64,000 nt of DNA from Alteromonadaceae bacterium (GCA_014872785.1 WKFJ01000010.1:1-64000); one strand, 5' to 3'; shown: positions 27,648-37,056, numbered from the stretch's first letter. Made by a program: numbers and translations. Notes: generated from the sequence alone by a model not told the origin.

Positions 27648-27676
27648 GAAGGAGGTTCTCCTCCTTCCTACCTTTT
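27648..27676 (+). promoter_or_regulatory. Intercistronic hairpin after major subunit gene
   Basis: GAAGGAGG (27648-27655) pairs with CCTCCTTC (27660-27667) around a TTCT loop, 9 bases after the stop, followed by CTACCTTTT. It could act as a partial terminator or protect the 3' end of the subunit mRNA, giving more subunit than assembly proteins. Confidence 0.65.
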
Positions 27677-27698
27677 GAAAAGCGATAAACTTTTGAGC

Positions 27699-28166
27699 AT
27701 GGAATTCTTAAAGTTAATTGTGGCGGGCTCGTGTATTATTTGTGCATACTCCGATGCGCAAGTTATCACTCCAATAAAAAATACTATCGATTTTGGTACC
27801 ATCGCACTTGCAGACAATAGCGCCAGTTACCAATTAAGAGTGCGCTGGAATGGCCAAGTCGTTCACGACCCGCAGATAATAATCGTCTCTCAACCAAGTC
27901 CAGCCGAATTTGAGCTCTCAGAATTTCCAGTGTATACAAGTCTCGCAATCAATGTAATCGCAGGTACATCTGAAACAACGAAAGTGACGGGCGTTGCAGC
28001 CGTAGAACAATTCACTATCAGTAATTTCGATTATTTACCCTCACAAACGACCGATGCTGCTGGCATGGCAACCATTTATTTAGGTGCTACTTTGACGACC
28101 TCTGGCAGCAACAGTTACACAGATGGCATGTATAACTTACCGTTAACCCTGGAAGTCAATTTTTAA
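27699..28166 (+). CDS. DUF4402-like minor fibre subunit
   Basis: A 155-residue protein with a signal peptide (LKLIVAGSCIICAYSDAQ) and a beta-rich body: NTIDFGTIALADNSASYQL near the start and AGMATIYLGATLTTSGSNS towards the end, ending LPLTLEVNF. The last pattern repeats that of the major subunit (LVFNLGATLTT). I use the ATG at 27699; an in-frame TTG at 27675 would add MKSDKLLS and a more basic n-region. Neither has a clear Shine-Dalgarno. It could be a tip or initiator subunit. Confidence 0.65.
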   Translation: MEFLKLIVAGSCIICAYSDAQVITPIKNTIDFGTIALADNSASYQLRVRWNGQVVHDPQIIIVSQPSPAEFELSEFPVYTSLAINVIAGTSETTKVTGVAAVEQFTISNFDYLPSQTTDAAGMATIYLGATLTTSGSNSYTDGMYNLPLTLEVNF

Positions 28167-28210
28167 ATACGCAGAAAATACAACCATTAGGCATAATTTT
28201 TGCTGAACAA

Positions 28211-28251
28211 TTGACTAAAAATGGATTATTGACGCCAACCAATTTAGTCAA
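28211..28251 (+). promoter_or_regulatory. Inverted repeat upstream of chaperone gene
   Basis: TTGACTAAA (28211-28219) and TTTAGTCAA (28243-28251) are perfect 9-base arms in the 120-base gap between the minor subunit and chaperone genes. No T tract follows. It may be an RNA hairpin or an operator. Confidence 0.5.
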
Positions 28252-28286
28252 CATTGTGTCGAAATCACACCCAAAGAGAACATTAA

Positions 28287-29120
28287 ATGAAAAAGATACT
28301 TATCTTGTTACTAACGTTTTCCTACTGCTCCAACTTATGGGCAAGCCTTATGATAGCCCCCACAAGGGTTATGTTCGACGATCGAACTCGTTCAATGAAA
28401 GTATCTCTGATCAATGCTTCTTCTGAGACTAAAACATATAAGCTTTATTGGCGCCACCTAATGCAAAAACAAACCGGTGGTTATCAAGAATTGACTGAAG
28501 ACCAACGCAGATCTTTCCCAAGTGCAGACAGGATGATTCGATTTAGTCCTCGCGCGGTCACTTTAGCACCACAAGAGAGACAAACCGTTAGATTGTCGTT
28601 ACGAAGACCGGACAATCTCGAGCCTGGCGAATATCGTTCACATTTAGCCTTTGAAGCAATTGATGACGCAGCACCTACTAAAGAAGCCGAGCGAGGAGTT
28701 GGTATTCAGGTAAAAATAAATATGGCTTTTTCCATTCCGGTAGTAGTGAGACACAGAGTAAGTAACGTTGAAGTTGAGCTAACTAAACCAGAATTCTTCA
28801 GTGTGATGCACAACAATGAGCAAAAATATCTCATGCAATTTCGTATTATCAACAAAGGTAATGCAAGTGCATTTGGTAATTTAAAAGCCTATTGGCAAAC
28901 AGGTGCGAATACCTTTTCGGAAACGCCAACAGGCATTTTGAATAACGTATCTGTTTTTACTGAAAATCCACAGCGCTTTATGAACCTCGGGCTCAAAGAA
29001 ATTCCAAATCGTCCTACTTTATTGAAATTAGTTTATGAGGGTGCCCAAGAAATGAACGGTAAAATAATCGATGAAATAATTGTGGAAGCTGACCCCAAAA
29101 GTTTCTCATCAGCTTACTGA
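28287..29120 (+). CDS. PapD-like periplasmic fimbrial chaperone
   Basis: A 277-residue protein with a signal peptide (1-19, ending NLWAS). The N-terminal Ig-like domain has the expected start LMIAPTRVMFDDRTRS, then VSLINASSETKTYKLYW and FSPRAVTLAPQERQTVRL, followed by LRRPDNLEPGEYRSHLAFEA. A second beta domain covers about 155-265. It would hold fibre subunits and bring them to the usher encoded 13 bases downstream. Confidence 0.85.
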   Translation: MKKILILLLTFSYCSNLWASLMIAPTRVMFDDRTRSMKVSLINASSETKTYKLYWRHLMQKQTGGYQELTEDQRRSFPSADRMIRFSPRAVTLAPQERQTVRLSLRRPDNLEPGEYRSHLAFEAIDDAAPTKEAERGVGIQVKINMAFSIPVVVRHRVSNVEVELTKPEFFSVMHNNEQKYLMQFRIINKGNASAFGNLKAYWQTGANTFSETPTGILNNVSVFTENPQRFMNLGLKEIPNRPTLLKLVYEGAQEMNGKIIDEIIVEADPKSFSSAY

Positions 29121-29133
29121 GCTACCAAAAGAC

Positions 29134-32067
29134 ATGTATAGCACTAACACAATTTACAGACTCATTTTGAGTGTATTGTTGGTGCTAAATCTGAAAGCCG
29201 AAGTTCACGCTCAAGCTCCCATCCAACAGTTACCAAACGAACTTATATTTCTAGTAGAAGCGGAAAAATGGGAGTTAGGAGACCTCTTCGCATTACAAGT
29301 AGGCACGCAAAATTATCTAAGTTTGATCGATTTCACCCAGGTTCTCGATATTCCCATGCAAGTTAACGTTGCCGAAGGTTCAGCAATAGGCTGGTTTAGA
29401 AGTGAAGATAACCAAATTATAATCAAAAAGGAAGAAGCGCAAGAAGGGTGGTATGTCCTAGCCTATGGCAGCTCTAGAGAAATAGTTGACATAAGAGATG
29501 TGGCACATTTAGGTGACGACATATTTGTTAGCTCAAAAGTACTGGAGCGTTTGTTTAAACTAAGCTTGAATGTTGATGAAAGAGACCTGAAAATAACAGT
29601 GACGAGTTCCTCCCCTCTGCCCATTACTGAAAAAATAAGACGAAAAGAGGGCATTTCAAAATTCGAGCGTAAACAACGTATTAACAATACGCCTTCGCTA
29701 CCCCGTTCAATTAAAGATTACCAGTTTGCATCGCTGCCATTTTTGGATGTTCAGTCTAATATTACTGCTGACCAAGAGAATACAAGGAGTAACGTCTCAG
29801 TACTAGCAAGCAGTGATTTGCTCTACATGACCGGTGAATACTTTCTTTCTGCCAATGACGAAGATGGCTTAACATCTGCTCGCCTTGCTCTAAAGCGGGA
29901 AGACAATGATGGAAACGTCATAGGAAATTTAGGAATTACTCAGCTCGCCATCGGTGATGTAAGAGGCGTAGGTATCACACGACAACGTAACACATCCAAT
30001 GATATCGGCATTCGCTTTGGCAACAATCCACTAAATCAATTATCTGATTTTGATACCAAAGACTTTGTTGGCTTTAGTCAACCAGGTTGGGACATTGAAC
30101 TTTACCAAAACGGCGTATTGGTAGATGCCGTTTCAGTGCAAAACGATGGTAGATATGAGTTCTTAGAAGTGCCTCTATATTTTGGACAAAACAACTTTGA
30201 ACTACGCTTTTTTGGACCTCAAGGACAGCGTAAATCTGAATTTCAGCAACTCTCTGTCGCAACGCCAAAGAGCTTAAAAAACAATTGGATTTATGATCTA
30301 TCAATTACCAAACAAAATGCCAGCCTGTTCCAACTGAACAATGAAAATGAACGTAATTCTGATATGCAAATTGGGGCCAGTTTACAAAAAGGCATTTCTG
30401 ATACCATGATTTTAAAAACAGGTATCACCACCGTCACTCTTGAGGATGATAAACGTCACACTTTAGTTCCACTCCATCTAGATTGGTTTCTAGACAGTGG
30501 CTTATTATCATTCGACTATGTAAATGACCTTGATGGTGGTGAAAGATACCTCACCAATTTAAACTACACCTTAGGCAATCATGGGCTGAGATTAGAAAAC
30601 GTCATTTATGAAAACTTCGATGAAGAAATAGATTCGAATAGTAACCAAAGCTATCGCAATCAAATAAGTATGTCCGGTCCGCTATTTAATATTGACTCGA
30701 TGTCGGCATCTTATGGATTAAGGTATTCAAACAGCGAAATAGAAAACCCCAGTAGAACCGATACACTTTCTCTCAACACCAGCCTGTATGTGGCAGGATT
30801 CACGATGTCGAATACTAGCACATTGGTTGACATTAAAGGTGAGTTACCTGGTACCGATTTTAAATTTGGCAATGGAATATTCCAAATAGACAAACGTTTT
30901 AACGATTTCAATTGGCGTAGCCGTATTGCCTATCTGATAGAACCCCAGTCTGAAATTACCACTGTTTCCAATAGTTTATTATGGCAAGTAAACAATGAAT
31001 TAAGTACAGAGTTTATTTACAACTACGCACCGCAATCTGATGGCCATAGTGGTTCTATACTGCTCAATTGGGAAACCGATTATGCCACATTGGGTGTTAA
31101 CCTTAGGTCTGATACACAAGGAAATTTAAGCGGTTCTTTAACCGCCAAAGTAAGCATGGGACGCGAACCATTGACAGGCGATTTTCATTTCTTAAACCGT
31201 CGCCTAGCGACAACCGGGGGCATATCTGCACGATTATTTGAAGACGCTAATTTCAATGGTATTTTCGACGAGGGAGAAAAACCAATTCCTAATGCAGCTA
31301 TACAGGCGGTTCAATCAAGGGGAAGAGCTATCACTAATGAGGAAGGTGTAGCATTCATAGCGGGGCTCGCCAAAAACAGAGCCACCGACGTCGAGCTGGA
31401 TGTCGGTAGCCTTGAAGACCCTTTCTGGATACCATCCAAAGAAGGCGTTTCCATTAATCCTCGCCCAGGAGTTGTGCAAACATTAGAGATCCCAATAGTT
31501 GTTGGTGGAGAGGTTGAAGGTGTTATTTATCTTGTGGACGAAAAAGGCAACAAAACTGAAGGCAGCTATAGCGAAGTTCAATTGGTTAGCAACGACACTG
31601 ATGAGCTCGTCGATAGCACAGTCTCAGGTTTCGACGGTTATTTCTTATTTACCCAAATTCTTCCGGGTGACTATTACATTAAAATCTCTGAGGTAGATTT
31701 AGAACAAAAACAACTGCACCAACCTGAACCTTTCAGATTCACCATTGATGCAGACAACACGCTGTTATTAGGTGCGAATGTTGACCTTTACCGCGGTAAC
31801 GCCGCATTTAATCAACGACAAAAAAGTAGCCACAAATGGAAAATTCAGGTGGGCAAATACAAATCCAAAACAGTAGCGTCAGTAATGTCACTTGCCGTTA
31901 AAAAGACCCTGGCAAAGCAAAACTTGAGCAACAGTATTCAGCTAGGCATTATCGACGGTTTTTACACTTTCCGTTCTAAATATGGGTTCGACCGAACCAC
32001 CGCGCAAAAACTCTGCGAGATCTTTATGGCTAAAGATCTCGTTTGTAAAGTATTTACGAACTCATAA
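29134..32067 (+). CDS. Usher-like outer-membrane protein with C-terminal SPOR-like domain
   Basis: A 977-residue protein. The start at 29134 (MYSTNTIYRLILSVLLVL) gives a signal peptide ending VHAQ. The body resembles ushers: an N-terminal domain, then a barrel with FSQPGWDIELYQNGVLVDAV followed by YFGQNNFELRFFGPQGQRKSE, as in FimD/TcfC-type proteins. From about 699 come Ca-loop/carboxypeptidase-regulatory-like units (DANFNGIFDEGEKPIPNAA, FDGYFLFTQILPGDYYI). Residues 900-977 look like a SPOR domain: KWKIQVGKYKS, a C-x9-C pair, end CKVFTNS. A SPOR end on an usher is unusual. It follows the chaperone gene and overlaps the convergent thioesterase gene by 6 bases. Confidence 0.75.
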   Translation: MYSTNTIYRLILSVLLVLNLKAEVHAQAPIQQLPNELIFLVEAEKWELGDLFALQVGTQNYLSLIDFTQVLDIPMQVNVAEGSAIGWFRSEDNQIIIKKEEAQEGWYVLAYGSSREIVDIRDVAHLGDDIFVSSKVLERLFKLSLNVDERDLKITVTSSSPLPITEKIRRKEGISKFERKQRINNTPSLPRSIKDYQFASLPFLDVQSNITADQENTRSNVSVLASSDLLYMTGEYFLSANDEDGLTSARLALKREDNDGNVIGNLGITQLAIGDVRGVGITRQRNTSNDIGIRFGNNPLNQLSDFDTKDFVGFSQPGWDIELYQNGVLVDAVSVQNDGRYEFLEVPLYFGQNNFELRFFGPQGQRKSEFQQLSVATPKSLKNNWIYDLSITKQNASLFQLNNENERNSDMQIGASLQKGISDTMILKTGITTVTLEDDKRHTLVPLHLDWFLDSGLLSFDYVNDLDGGERYLTNLNYTLGNHGLRLENVIYENFDEEIDSNSNQSYRNQISMSGPLFNIDSMSASYGLRYSNSEIENPSRTDTLSLNTSLYVAGFTMSNTSTLVDIKGELPGTDFKFGNGIFQIDKRFNDFNWRSRIAYLIEPQSEITTVSNSLLWQVNNELSTEFIYNYAPQSDGHSGSILLNWETDYATLGVNLRSDTQGNLSGSLTAKVSMGREPLTGDFHFLNRRLATTGGISARLFEDANFNGIFDEGEKPIPNAAIQAVQSRGRAITNEEGVAFIAGLAKNRATDVELDVGSLEDPFWIPSKEGVSINPRPGVVQTLEIPIVVGGEVEGVIYLVDEKGNKTEGSYSEVQLVSNDTDELVDSTVSGFDGYFLFTQILPGDYYIKISEVDLEQKQLHQPEPFRFTIDADNTLLLGANVDLYRGNAAFNQRQKSSHKWKIQVGKYKSKTVASVMSLAVKKTLAKQNLSNSIQLGIIDGFYTFRSKYGFDRTTAQKLCEIFMAKDLVCKVFTNS

Positions 32068-32472
32068 GTTCAAAGTTTCTAATTCAGCTTCAGTTTGCTT
32101 TCGCAAATCCTCTTCTGTCTTATTGTGAGGAGTCGGGAGACGTGTTTCTGGGTCGACTCTTACAAAGACAATGTCATCCGCCATACAAATGGTTTTTTTA
32201 GTGGCTTTATTACGCACCAAACAGGTAACTGTTAACGATGTACGCCCGACTTTCTTGGTAGCCAACCCAAATTCAACCACATCGCCAGCTGCAGCCGACG
32301 ACTCAAAACTAATTTCGCCGATATGTTTGGTTACGAGATACTTGGTGTCTAATTGACACATGGCATAAATCGCCGCCTCTTCATCAATCCACTCAAGTGC
32401 CCTGCCCCCAAACAGAAAATTCGCAGGATTGAGATCGTTAGGCATCACCAAACGTCTGGAAAAAAATCGCAT
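32062..32472 (-). CDS. Hotdog-fold acyl-CoA thioesterase (YciA-like)
   Basis: A 136-residue protein. PNDLNPANFLFGGRALEWID with the following EEAAIYAM is the active helix of acyl-CoA hydrolases of the YciA/BACH type, followed by the GEISFESSAAAGDVVEFG strand pair. It hydrolyses fatty acyl-CoA in the cytoplasm. It converges on and overlaps the usher gene by 6 bases, with divergent tmcA upstream. Confidence 0.88.
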   Translation of the reverse strand: MRFFSRRLVMPNDLNPANFLFGGRALEWIDEEAAIYAMCQLDTKYLVTKHIGEISFESSAAAGDVVEFGLATKKVGRTSLTVTCLVRNKATKKTICMADDIVFVRVDPETRLPTPHNKTEEDLRKQTEAELETLNL

Positions 32473-32536
32473 TCGTATTCCTTAAGCTATTTGCATAAAC
32501 TATTGTAAATTATAACCAAAACCCTCCCTCTTTTGC

Positions 32537-34663
32537 ATGAATCAAGCGCTAGAAAACTGCATTATTGAACGATTTACTGGCACTCATCATCGACAGCTAT
32601 TGGTGATAAGTGGTGCTGAGGTCTGGTGCTTGAATCAGATTGAGCAGTTAGTCACTCTTGCCTCATCAAACTCGAATGGCGATTTTTCCATTCTTAGTTG
32701 TCGCAGCGAACTGCCCAAAGGGGTGAGTTTTCCAAGTACCAATAACACCCAATATCGGCATCATTTGGGTAGAGAGCACGACTGGGTTATTTACAACTGT
32801 TGGCAAGGTGTGCGTGCCAACGCCATGGCCGCGCTAGCCGGTACTGTTAAATCAAATGGCTTGATGATTTTACTCTGCCCTTCACTAGACACATGGCAAA
32901 AGCATATAGACAAGGAATTATCTGAACGGATTTCTTACGGGCAAACCGATAGAGTGGAAAGTAGCCTTTTCATTGAGTTATTGAGTAAACACATCATCAC
33001 TGACGGTAATACTTTACTCTGTGATGAAAAAGGCTTTAACGGCACAAATAGCAAGGTCGCCGAGGCGCTCATACAGTCATCATTCCACGAGCAAAATAAA
33101 GTAGTGGTCGCAATAGAAAAAGTGCTAACGGGGCATCGTAATCGTCCGTTGGTAATATCCGCTGACCGCGGTCGAGGTAAGACAGCTGCATTGGGCATTG
33201 CCGCAGGAAGACTTATTGATAAATTCGACAGTCAAATCCTCGTTTGTGCCCCGCAAAAAGTATCAGTCGAAACACTTTTTAAGCACGCCAGAGTCGAATG
33301 TAAACTAGTAGAAGACAACATTAAGTTCGTTGCCATTGATGATCTCATTCAAAATCAACCTTCATGCGATTTACTCATCATTGATGAGGCCGCTGGAATT
33401 CCCGTGTCTCACCTTAAAAAAATAGCTCAACATTATCGCCGTGTGGTTTTTAGCACTACGGTGCATGGTTACGAAGGCACTGGCCGCGGTTTCGACATAA
33501 GGTTTAAGCCGTATCTCGCTGCACTGCGACCTGAACTTAATAGTGCAAGCATGGAACAACCCATTCGTTGGTATGCCAACGATTGCCTTGAGACATTCTG
33601 GTGGAAGACACTGCAATTAAAGCCCATTGAAGATAACAATTTGCAGCCAGACGCAACAACTGACAGTGGCAGCATAAAGTTAGTTAAGATCAACAAACGA
33701 GAATTGTTCCATGACGAAGTAGGATTGAATCAAATCTTCAATCTTTTGGTTGAAGCACATTATCAAACTACACCAGATGACTTAGTCGCTCTATTGGATG
33801 CTCCAGACCAACATATATTTGTAATTAAAATAAATGAGCATAGCGTAGGCGTAATACTAACCAACGAAGAAGGTGGCGTTTTTTCGGAATCCTTGTCCAC
33901 TAATGTAGTGCGCGGACATCGTCGAGTTCAAGGACACCTATTGGCGCAGCAACTAGCCTTTAACTCAGGCGATATTAGTTATCTTTCACTGCGCTATTTA
34001 CGCGTAGTGCGAATTGCCATTAGCGATAACTTTCGCAGACAAGGTATTGGCAAGCAAGCGCTTGCAGAATTGCAAAACTGGGCGCAAGCACAAGATATGG
34101 ACTTTCTCGGCACCTCTTTTGGTGCGTCAGCTGAATTAGTGCGATTTTGGCAGCATAATGAATTCCAATCTTGTCTTCTTGGCTATCACAAAGACAAAGC
34201 TACTGCCGAGTTTAGTTTGTTAATGTTAAAACCTTTGAGATTATCTCATACCAACAAACTGATAACGCTACAAACAAGTCTCCTTAACAACATCGAGTTT
34301 CATTGCGTGCAAATCTATCAGCATATAGATAACGATGTGTTAATTCCCATTCTTGAAGAATTATCTGAGACTGAAGGCGATACTATGAATGAGTATTATC
34401 AATCTCGGTTAACCCTATTTGCCAAAGATAACCGCAGTCTCGAAAGCAGCGCAGTGCTTATAAAAACGCTCTTGGATGATAAAACCAGTTACGCAATGTT
34501 GTCACACAAATCCCTTTCTCTACTGGTTGATTTCACTCTGAAAAAACAACCTATTCCTCAGCTAGTAGCCTCTTATAAGCTATCGGGCAAAAAAGCACTG
34601 CAAACTAAACTGCGAGAGATCTGTTGTGAATATTTATCGCACTACGAAAAGATAAAACCTTAG
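32537..34663 (+). CDS. tmcA: tRNA(Met) cytidine acetyltransferase
   Basis: A 708-residue enzyme that forms N4-acetylcytidine at the wobble base of elongator tRNA-Met using ATP and acetyl-CoA. The N-terminal domain precedes a RecD-like helicase module with Walker A ADRGRGKTAALG (about 209-220) and Walker B LLIIDEAAGIP. The GNAT domain has VRIAISDNFRRQGIGKQAL (about 492-510). A C-terminal helical tail completes the family pattern. Single gene. Confidence 0.95.
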   Translation: MNQALENCIIERFTGTHHRQLLVISGAEVWCLNQIEQLVTLASSNSNGDFSILSCRSELPKGVSFPSTNNTQYRHHLGREHDWVIYNCWQGVRANAMAALAGTVKSNGLMILLCPSLDTWQKHIDKELSERISYGQTDRVESSLFIELLSKHIITDGNTLLCDEKGFNGTNSKVAEALIQSSFHEQNKVVVAIEKVLTGHRNRPLVISADRGRGKTAALGIAAGRLIDKFDSQILVCAPQKVSVETLFKHARVECKLVEDNIKFVAIDDLIQNQPSCDLLIIDEAAGIPVSHLKKIAQHYRRVVFSTTVHGYEGTGRGFDIRFKPYLAALRPELNSASMEQPIRWYANDCLETFWWKTLQLKPIEDNNLQPDATTDSGSIKLVKINKRELFHDEVGLNQIFNLLVEAHYQTTPDDLVALLDAPDQHIFVIKINEHSVGVILTNEEGGVFSESLSTNVVRGHRRVQGHLLAQQLAFNSGDISYLSLRYLRVVRIAISDNFRRQGIGKQALAELQNWAQAQDMDFLGTSFGASAELVRFWQHNEFQSCLLGYHKDKATAEFSLLMLKPLRLSHTNKLITLQTSLLNNIEFHCVQIYQHIDNDVLIPILEELSETEGDTMNEYYQSRLTLFAKDNRSLESSAVLIKTLLDDKTSYAMLSHKSLSLLVDFTLKKQPIPQLVASYKLSGKKALQTKLREICCEYLSHYEKIKP

Positions 34664-34664
34664 C

Positions 34665-35132
34665 TTATAACACTGAGGCGACTAGTTCATCGAGATGAGT
34701 AAAACCGGGCAACTCGACATGCGCCATGGCCTGTGGCCATTGATTTTCCATAAAGACTGCGTAATTTATGGGAGAATCTTTGGTCATTCCTAAGTATTCC
34801 TCCATCACAGAGATTGTTTGAGTGTACTGTGAAGAGCAAATTATGGCGGTTGCAGCAGGTTTAACGATGACGGCATCACTAGACATGCTAGATGCCACTG
34901 TATCCCACTGTTCATGCAAACCTGAGACATTATTGACTTGGGTAAAATCATAGATGCCGTTAATGCCTGCCCTAAACTTGGTGTCTGACATCAACTCTAT
35001 GACATGCTTTAACAGATCTCCATAGGTCAGATTACCCGACGCAACACCCACAAATACATTTCTTTTTAGAATGAAACGGTAATCGATGCTGCTTTTTTCA
35101 GGTAATTGTTTGAAGCTAGTGTTTTGTTCCAT
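34665..35132 (-). CDS. Small soluble protein, STAS/SpoIIAA-like
   Basis: A 155-residue cytoplasmic protein without signal or membrane segment. RNVFVGVASGNLTYGDLLKHV and GINGIYDFTQVNNVSG resemble the strand-helix core of SpoIIAA/STAS-like proteins. The neighbouring product at 35268 has a matching layout (NYLHDFRRVKEVEGG), so the two may be diverged paralogues. No catalytic motif is visible, and the role is unknown. Confidence 0.6.
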   Translation of the reverse strand: MEQNTSFKQLPEKSSIDYRFILKRNVFVGVASGNLTYGDLLKHVIELMSDTKFRAGINGIYDFTQVNNVSGLHEQWDTVASSMSSDAVIVKPAATAIICSSQYTQTISVMEEYLGMTKDSPINYAVFMENQWPQAMAHVELPGFTHLDELVASVL

Positions 35133-35267
35133 TTACATAGCCTTACATTTCACGCGTGAGCCATATGTAAAGAGTAGTCGAAAAATAGAATGAATACTTT
35201 GATGTACGACAAACATGCAAAGACAAGTCTGTAAGTAATTTTTTCATTGAGAGATAGAGCAAATGGA

Positions 35268-35678
35268 CTAACGAGCGATGTCTATAAATGGGCTCTTTTT
35301 TAATCCTACAAGATTAAATGCCTGTTCCTTAGTCTCGTCTGTAAAAATCCAGTAATGTCGATTAGACTCAGACGCCATCAAAATGTGTCCTTCAATATAT
35401 TTGCGTAGCATATGTGCTTCATCTGCAATAATAAAAACCACATTGGCCGTGCTAGTAGAGGCAATAGACACGGCAAAATCAGCCAGGTTCTGATAATCAA
35501 GAACGCCGCCCTCCACCTCTTTAACGCGTCGAAAGTCATGTAAATAGTTAAAATTGATATCGAAATTACTTGTTTTGCTAATTACCTTACAAACATCTAA
35601 TACGTCTGCAAGTTGCAAGTTTTTCTCCAACGCTCGAGTAGCAATTAAGCGTTGGCCATCCATTACCATAAACTCCAT
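35268..35678 (-). CDS. Small soluble protein, possible paralogue of its neighbour
   Basis: A 136-residue protein. DGQRLIATRALEKNLQLADV, then FNYLHDFRRVKEVEG and ANVVFIIADEAHMLRKYIEG follow the order of the product at 34665, at low identity. It points away from the AraC-type regulator at 36026, which may control it. Function unknown. Confidence 0.6.
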   Translation of the reverse strand: MEFMVMDGQRLIATRALEKNLQLADVLDVCKVISKTSNFDINFNYLHDFRRVKEVEGGVLDYQNLADFAVSIASTSTANVVFIIADEAHMLRKYIEGHILMASESNRHYWIFTDETKEQAFNLVGLKKSPFIDIAR

Positions 35679-36025
35679 CCGCTAAGTATGCTCCTTGAAA
35701 AAACAGTGGTGCAACAAACCCTCGCGACTTCGCCCTAAGTTACACATTAAATTTAATAGGCCTGTTTTGATAATTGCAGTCATTTAGCCAATGTTCAACG
35801 CGTTGGGTTGTCCTAAAAGGCCAACATATACTCATCACAAGTCAGTAAATGTCATTACTTTATCTGCACAATTGCAAAATATGCTTTTGGTTTGCCCCCT
35901 TTGTCTCATTATGCAAACGCATTGGACTCAATTTGACTATTGATAAGACACATTTCCGCGCAAATTCACTTAGAATTTTCAGTAGAAACAAAACGTTAAG
36001 TATCTTTTAAAGATGAGGGAGTTGA
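35679..36025. other. Intergenic region between divergent genes
   Basis: About 347 bases separating a small unknown gene (minus) and an AraC regulator (plus). The only clear element is the GGGAG ribosome binding site just before 36026. A TTGACT at 35933 has no matching -10. Nothing else was recognised. Confidence 0.5.
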
Positions 36026-37006
36026 ATGTCGAGCTCGGAAATACGAGTAGTCCACGCAAGTTGGGTAAAGCTGTTGTACGTTTCTATCGACAAATACGAA
36101 GAGAACGCTAATGCCATTTTTAACCAAAGTGGCATAAGTCCAGAAAGCATTCACGGTGCTTATTACGTCAATAAAAGTAAAATCAATACACTGTATAAGG
36201 CGCTTGAACAGCGTAAGCTATTAAAAAAACTGCCGGAGATGATCGCCAATGTGGTACAAGTGCATTTTTTCGGTGCCATTGGCAAAGCCATGTTTAATGC
36301 TGGTGATTTGGAGAACTATCTTAAAGTCACCGCCTATTCGATTAGTAGGATTTCTCCGCTGGTGACGGCAACACTTCACCCAGTTTCAACTTATATGCGA
36401 TTGTCTCTTCACAACACGGTTAAAAATTGCCCGTTAGATAAGTCGACTTTCGAAAGCATCTTACTAACAGTATACAAATTATCTAAACAAGTGTTTCCTA
36501 GTATCAATGGAGGTATCACATCAATTGATATTCCGGGTTACAGCGACAGAATCGATTTTACGTCATTGTTTAGGTGCGATGTAAAAGTCAATGACGACGG
36601 AAAGTATGACATCCACTTTGATCGTAACAAACTAAACGCTGAAAACTTATTTGCCGCTAGCTACGGCAGCCTCTCTAAAACCGAACACAAGATCATTCAA
36701 ATCAGAAAAAGTATTCATGAAAATTTGAGTAACCCAAACCTTTCCTTGAACTACATTGCCAACTTAGCTGGTGTCAGCACAAAAACGCTACAACGAAAGT
36801 TATCGAAACACAATTTAACTTATCGCGCTTTGCTAATGGAAGAGCAAATGAAAAAAGCGGAAAAACTTCTGACCTCAACAAGCCTGCCCATAAAACATAT
36901 TTCTTATGAAATCGGCTACGCCACCCCTGCCAGCTTTTGTAAATCTTTCAAAAACCTATTTGGCTTGACCCCGTCTGAGTTTCGCAAACAATTTTGTGTA
37001 TACTGA
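36026..37006 (+). CDS. AraC-family regulator with arabinose-binding-like N-terminal domain
   Basis: A 326-residue regulator. Residues about 15-205 resemble the all-helical 'Arabinose_bd' domain of OruR/ArgR-like AraC proteins (FNQSGISPESIHGAYYVNKS). The double helix-turn-helix is at about 235-326: LSLNYIANLAGVSTKTLQRK and IKHISYEIGYATPASFCKSF, ending LTPSEFRKQF. The ligand is unknown. Candidate targets are the two small genes divergent from it. Confidence 0.88.
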   Translation: MSSSEIRVVHASWVKLLYVSIDKYEENANAIFNQSGISPESIHGAYYVNKSKINTLYKALEQRKLLKKLPEMIANVVQVHFFGAIGKAMFNAGDLENYLKVTAYSISRISPLVTATLHPVSTYMRLSLHNTVKNCPLDKSTFESILLTVYKLSKQVFPSINGGITSIDIPGYSDRIDFTSLFRCDVKVNDDGKYDIHFDRNKLNAENLFAASYGSLSKTEHKIIQIRKSIHENLSNPNLSLNYIANLAGVSTKTLQRKLSKHNLTYRALLMEEQMKKAEKLLTSTSLPIKHISYEIGYATPASFCKSFKNLFGLTPSEFRKQFCVY

Positions 37007-37056
37007 ATTGCGTTTAATTGTATCCCATGCACCAATAAAACAATTTGGTTCATCAA

